Shown here: positions 6,697 to 9,511 of the stretch, piece after piece
How the letters are laid out: each line of letters starts with the position of its first letter
Position numbering within the stretch: the first letter of the stretch is position 1
DNA from: Desulfobacterales bacterium
Lineage (GTDB): Bacteria; Desulfobacterota; Desulfobacteria; Desulfobacterales; JAUCGF01
Length of the DNA: 9,511 bases
Reading direction: 5' to 3'
NCBI GenBank assembly: GCA_029940345.1
Contig: JAOZRC010000154.1
Location: 227 to 9,737 of the forward strand
The notes under the pieces: model-generated
The model's input: only the letters and a program-made list of their open reading frames with translations
Database searches by the model: none
What the model was told of the DNA's origin: nothing
Translations under genes and position numbers: made by a program

Positions 6697-7404
6697 TTAA
6701 ACTTTGTAATATCCGTCGGATAGCTTCTTATTGAGGTGTTTCAGAATAAACCTCATAAATGAAACCGTTTGTTTTTTGATATCATCTAACTCTGGTATTG
6801 TGAAATCTCTTCCACAATTTGCAAAAGAAACATGACCATGAGCTAATTGATTTCTCCTGTTTTTCACAATAAGAAGTTTATTGCTTTCTTTTGATGCAAG
6901 AGGTCCGATTGGAATTCCATAAACTAAAAACGTTTCTCTAATTTTTTGCCCATCTATGCTACCTGCCAAATTACCCTTGACTGGTTCTATCGTTACAGCA
7001 TCAGTCGCAATATTTTCAATGACATCAAGAAGATAATCTACAAGTTTGGTTCTATCGTTAGGATTATCTTCCTGATTGATTTTGCTGAAACTTTTGTAAT
7101 GCTTTTTTATCCAAATCTTTTTAATTTCGGGGATAATACTATCAAATTCTACAGGGCCAGAGGAGATTTCATTGCACAAAATCACAAGAGATTTCCTGAA
7201 TGAAGATTCGATTAAATTGTATAAGATTAAAAAGAAATTGGCCTTTAAAATCTTAACCAAATCACTTTTTATCTGTTTTGATTTTAACTTCCCTTCTTCC
7301 TTAAATTGCAATCGCGCATCTTTCTCAATAATATCCTTTATAAAAGCAAAATATAGGTACACTTCTTTCACACGTTCATTAAAATCAGAGATTACAGTAT
7401 TCAT
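6697..7404 (-). CDS. HEPN protein, MAE_28990/MAE_18760 family (predicted RNase effector)
   Basis: This 235-residue, mostly helical and lysine-rich protein carries the HEPN signature R-x4-H as RNQLAH (184-189, within KNRRNQLAHGHVSF), the metal-independent RNase motif of toxin and defence HEPN proteins. The surrounding block, AHGHVSFANCGRDFTIPELDDIK (188-210), is the recognisable C-terminal pattern of the MAE_28990/MAE_18760 group. An N-terminal helix region (1-70) with YLYFAFIKDI and FFLILYNLIESSFR is likely to mediate dimerisation. Its ATG overlaps the stop of the upstream DUF262 gene as ATGA, with AGGTGTGG close before it, so translation is coupled. By family knowledge it may cleave RNA upon infection and halt growth; the target is not visible. 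AT-rich like its two partners. Confidence 0.8.
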   Translation of the reverse strand: MNTVISDFNERVKEVYLYFAFIKDIIEKDARLQFKEEGKLKSKQIKSDLVKILKANFFLILYNLIESSFRKSLVILCNEISSGPVEFDSIIPEIKKIWIKKHYKSFSKINQEDNPNDRTKLVDYLLDVIENIATDAVTIEPVKGNLAGSIDGQKIRETFLVYGIPIGPLASKESNKLLIVKNRRNQLAHGHVSFANCGRDFTIPELDDIKKQTVSFMRFILKHLNKKLSDGYYKV

Positions 7405-8477
7405 TCCACACCTAGCAGTTTATTTTTTACGAAAGCTATTCTGCCTTCAACCTTACTTTTATTATTTGCTGCATCAGATCTTGTATGTTGTTTGAATTCG
7501 TCAGATTCTAGCCAATCTATGCGACCTGGAATCAAAGATGGGTTCTCCATAAGCGCAACATGAACCCCTATGGAAATCGCTTCGAATCTGACCCGCGGTG
7601 TTGATTTGGAATTTTTAATTTTCTTAAAACCATAAGGGAAATACTTATCGACAAACCGCAGCATCATATTGAAACTATCAGCCATGTTTTTTCTCACAGA
7701 GCCAGTAAACGCCTCTTTTTTACTCTTTGATTTTACATACTCAATAATGAATTTTCCAACTTCTCCTTGATATTTATCCATAGCCTCAGTATAAGCAAAG
7801 TATCTTAAAACCCTCTGGGGAGCCTCCTCCCTTAATGCTCTTTTTGCGCTTATGGGACAAATTTTTTCAAATAGTTTATCCTTTGCGCACTTTTTTACAA
7901 ATTCGTAAAATTCACCGGCATAGGCGCCTTTTATTTTTTCAATCTGCCTAAGCCCATCACTTCCGGTATTGATACGCTCGAATAAATCTTGTCGTGCTGT
8001 GCTATCTGTCTTTTCACTTAAAATGATCATCTTCAGGCTTCTATTCTTAAAACGTCTTTGTCGAATAATAGACAAATCTGTAAAGTAAAAGCCATTCAAC
8101 GTTGTTAGTCTCTCTAAATCTTGCAACTGTAAGGTATTAGACAGAAACGAACAAATAGTCCGTATTCGTTGTGATCCATCAACAATTTCTTTCCTTCCAT
8201 CAACATCCGCAACAAAAATGTAGGGAATTGGCACGTTCAATAGCACGGACTCAATAAATTTTGCTTGTCTGTTTTCAAGCCAAACAAACTCTCTTTGATA
8301 ATCGGGCAGATAAATATCGTTCTCATCATCTTCAATTCCAGTCAGATATTTATCCTTTATCACTTCTATAGGGTATTCGAGAGTATCATAATCGTATACT
8401 TTCATCTCTTTAATGATTTGTTGTTCAGCGCGCCTTTTCTGCAATTTACTAATCTCAGCACCTTTTTTTGTACTCAT
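7401..8477 (-). CDS. DUF262 domain protein (ParB/GmrS-like), no DUF1524
   Basis: This 358-residue protein has a DUF262 fold, the ParB/sulfiredoxin-like domain found in GmrSD, SspE and related defence enzymes. Key blocks are LPDYQREFVW (57-66), the nucleotide-binding motif IVDGSQRIRTI (98-108) where relatives mostly show DGQQR, and LFERINTGSDGL (165-176). The C-terminal half is helical and ends with HTRSDAANNKSKVEGRI (331-347). There is no HNH-type DUF1524 nuclease domain after it, unlike in full GmrSD or SspE proteins, so any cleavage activity must come from DUF262 itself or from a partner. The gene starts inside the stop of the methyltransferase gene (ATGA overlap), with AAGGGAAG just upstream as Shine-Dalgarno, and overlaps the HEPN gene the same way at its end. 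It probably acts as the sensor or NTP-dependent switch of the cluster. Confidence 0.85.
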   Translation of the reverse strand: MSTKKGAEISKLQKRRAEQQIIKEMKVYDYDTLEYPIEVIKDKYLTGIEDDENDIYLPDYQREFVWLENRQAKFIESVLLNVPIPYIFVADVDGRKEIVDGSQRIRTICSFLSNTLQLQDLERLTTLNGFYFTDLSIIRQRRFKNRSLKMIILSEKTDSTARQDLFERINTGSDGLRQIEKIKGAYAGEFYEFVKKCAKDKLFEKICPISAKRALREEAPQRVLRYFAYTEAMDKYQGEVGKFIIEYVKSKSKKEAFTGSVRKNMADSFNMMLRFVDKYFPYGFKKIKNSKSTPRVRFEAISIGVHVALMENPSLIPGRIDWLESDEFKQHTRSDAANNKSKVEGRIAFVKNKLLGVE

Positions 8478-9511
8478 GATACTTCCCTTTTTATCTGTAA
8501 TTGTTTGATTACTTCATTTAGAATTATAGAAATGATTCTTGGTGGGACGGCATTAGCAATCATCAGATGTAAATTCTTTCTGGTTTTAACACCCAGGAAG
8601 TTAAAGAAATCAGGAAATCCTTGGATGCGGGCTGCCTCATGAGGACTTATAGTACGCCTCCTTTTAGGATGCAAAAATCTACCCTGTCCCATTGTTCCAA
8701 AACCGCGAGTCATAGTTGTACTTGGTTTATTCCATCTTAATCTTCCATAGCAAGAAGGATAAGTATGCTTTTTAGTTTTATGGCAATCTGGCCGAAGGTC
8801 ATTCGGTAAATCATAAAGATCGTTATCGAAAAGATAGTTTATTCTTTCTTTATGCCTTGTTACTGAAGGATAATAGAATATATCATCATTTCTATACTTG
8901 TATTCGTCAACAATATCATCAATTATATGGGATAAATTGTATTTAGTTTCATATTCACTTAGGTCTAAGTTTATATTACATTTAGCAGCTACCTGTATAT
9001 GTCGTTTTCTATTCTGAGCGATGCCATAATCAGCGGTGTTTAACGTTAGATTGAATACACTATACCCCAATTCTGACAAGTTTTCATAGCTTTTGTCAAC
9101 CACCTTAAAATTATCTCGAACAATATTAGCCACATTTTCGATTATTATTATTTCAGGCATTGTAATTTCAGCAAAACGAACAACTTTCAGATATAATTTA
9201 TTTCGAGGGTCTTTTGATCTGGTGTAATTATTCAATCGGGAATGTCCCTGACATGGCGGACCTGCAAGCAAAAGATCAATCTTTCCAATTTGTTCAGCGA
9301 TCTGTTTATCTTGTTCTAAAAACCTCTCCCCTGGAAAAGATGTAACCCAATTTTCAATAGCGGCAGTTGACATCTTTTTCAGATAAGCTCCGAAGTTTCT
9401 TTCATAACACTGCGCTACAATTTCATTACTTTCCACTGCCAGCTTAATTTCAGGATTGAATTTATCATACTTCAGTGCTTCAAAAGCGCCTAATGTCATC
9501 CCTCCACAGCC
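8474..9511 (-). CDS. C5 cytosine-specific DNA methyltransferase (Dcm family), 5' end cut by window
   Basis: The enzyme transfers a methyl group from S-adenosylmethionine to carbon 5 of cytosine in a specific DNA site. Counting from the in-frame ATG at 9499: motif I is split, with GCGG encoded upstream of it (9511-9500) and MTLGAF after it, so the true start lies beyond the window and the ATG is internal. Motif IV PPCQGHS has the catalytic cysteine C83 (codon 9253-9251); motif VI is ENV (121-123); motif VIII QNRKRHI (162-168); the target-recognition region is about 171-252; motif IX region GRLRWNKPSTTMT (252-264); then SPHEAARIQGFPDFF and motif X IANAVPP (314-320). All catalytic motifs in view look intact. 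The gene leads the three-gene overlap cluster, so the methylase probably protects host DNA against its partners. The recognition sequence cannot be read from the protein. Confidence 0.92.
   Translation of the reverse strand, partial: GCGGMTLGAFEALKYDKFNPEIKLAVESNEIVAQCYERNFGAYLKKMSTAAIENWVTSFPGERFLEQDKQIAEQIGKIDLLLAGPPCQGHSRLNNYTRSKDPRNKLYLKVVRFAEITMPEIIIIENVANIVRDNFKVVDKSYENLSELGYSVFNLTLNTADYGIAQNRKRHIQVAAKCNINLDLSEYETKYNLSHIIDDIVDEYKYRNDDIFYYPSVTRHKERINYLFDNDLYDLPNDLRPDCHKTKKHTYPSCYGRLRWNKPSTTMTRGFGTMGQGRFLHPKRRRTISPHEAARIQGFPDFFNFLGVKTRKNLHLMIANAVPPRIISIILNEVIKQLQIKREVS

Noticed and set aside
8474..9499. Methyltransferase gene starting at the ATG at 9499
   Set aside because: The codons before it encode GCGG, the conserved first half of motif I, so the ATG is internal and the gene continues past the window edge.
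6697..9511. Classic type II restriction-modification system
   Set aside because: No protein in view shows a PD-(D/E)XK, HNH or GIY-YIG endonuclease motif next to the methylase; one beyond the right edge cannot be excluded.

Overview
All six intact or near-intact protein genes, plus a gene cut by the right edge and a decayed gene, lie on the minus strand, so the window is best read from right to left. The gene families and the many small palindromic or inverted-repeat elements between genes fit an anaerobic Gram-negative bacterium, possibly of the Desulfobacterota. That guess rests on general resemblance and I hold it loosely. No rRNA, tRNA or CRISPR array was seen.

Right part (6697-9511): a visibly AT-rich, tightly packed three-gene cluster. 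It encodes a C5 cytosine DNA methyltransferase (5' end beyond the window), a DUF262 (ParB/GmrS-like) protein without a DUF1524 nuclease domain, and a HEPN protein of the MAE_28990/MAE_18760 type with the RNase-type motif RNQLAH. Both junctions are ATGA stop/start overlaps, which indicates one translationally coupled unit. The likely reading is an anti-phage or restriction-modification-like module in which the methylase marks self DNA, the DUF262 protein senses or processes non-self DNA, and the HEPN protein acts as an RNase effector. This is the most interesting object in the window.

Middle part (4121-6658): 38 bases downstream of the HEPN gene lies an isochorismatase-type cysteine hydrolase, preceded by an 8-codon overlapping upstream reading frame that sits at the better Shine-Dalgarno distance. 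Immediately after it is a frameshifted, truncated remnant of a DprA/SLOG-like DNA-processing protein. Next comes a complete DadA-type FAD-dependent D-amino-acid dehydrogenase-like oxidoreductase.

Noncoding stretch 3663-4120: three inverted-repeat structures, including a 105-bp MITE-like element with paired ends and a larger element with a 15-bp perfect inverted repeat.

Left part (129-3662): a peptide/opine/nickel-type ABC importer operon in the order ATPase (DppD-like), ATPase (DppF-like), periplasmic solute-binding protein (family 5). The two membrane permeases that such a transporter needs are absent from the window. A REP-like palindrome cluster follows the binding-protein gene at the left edge.
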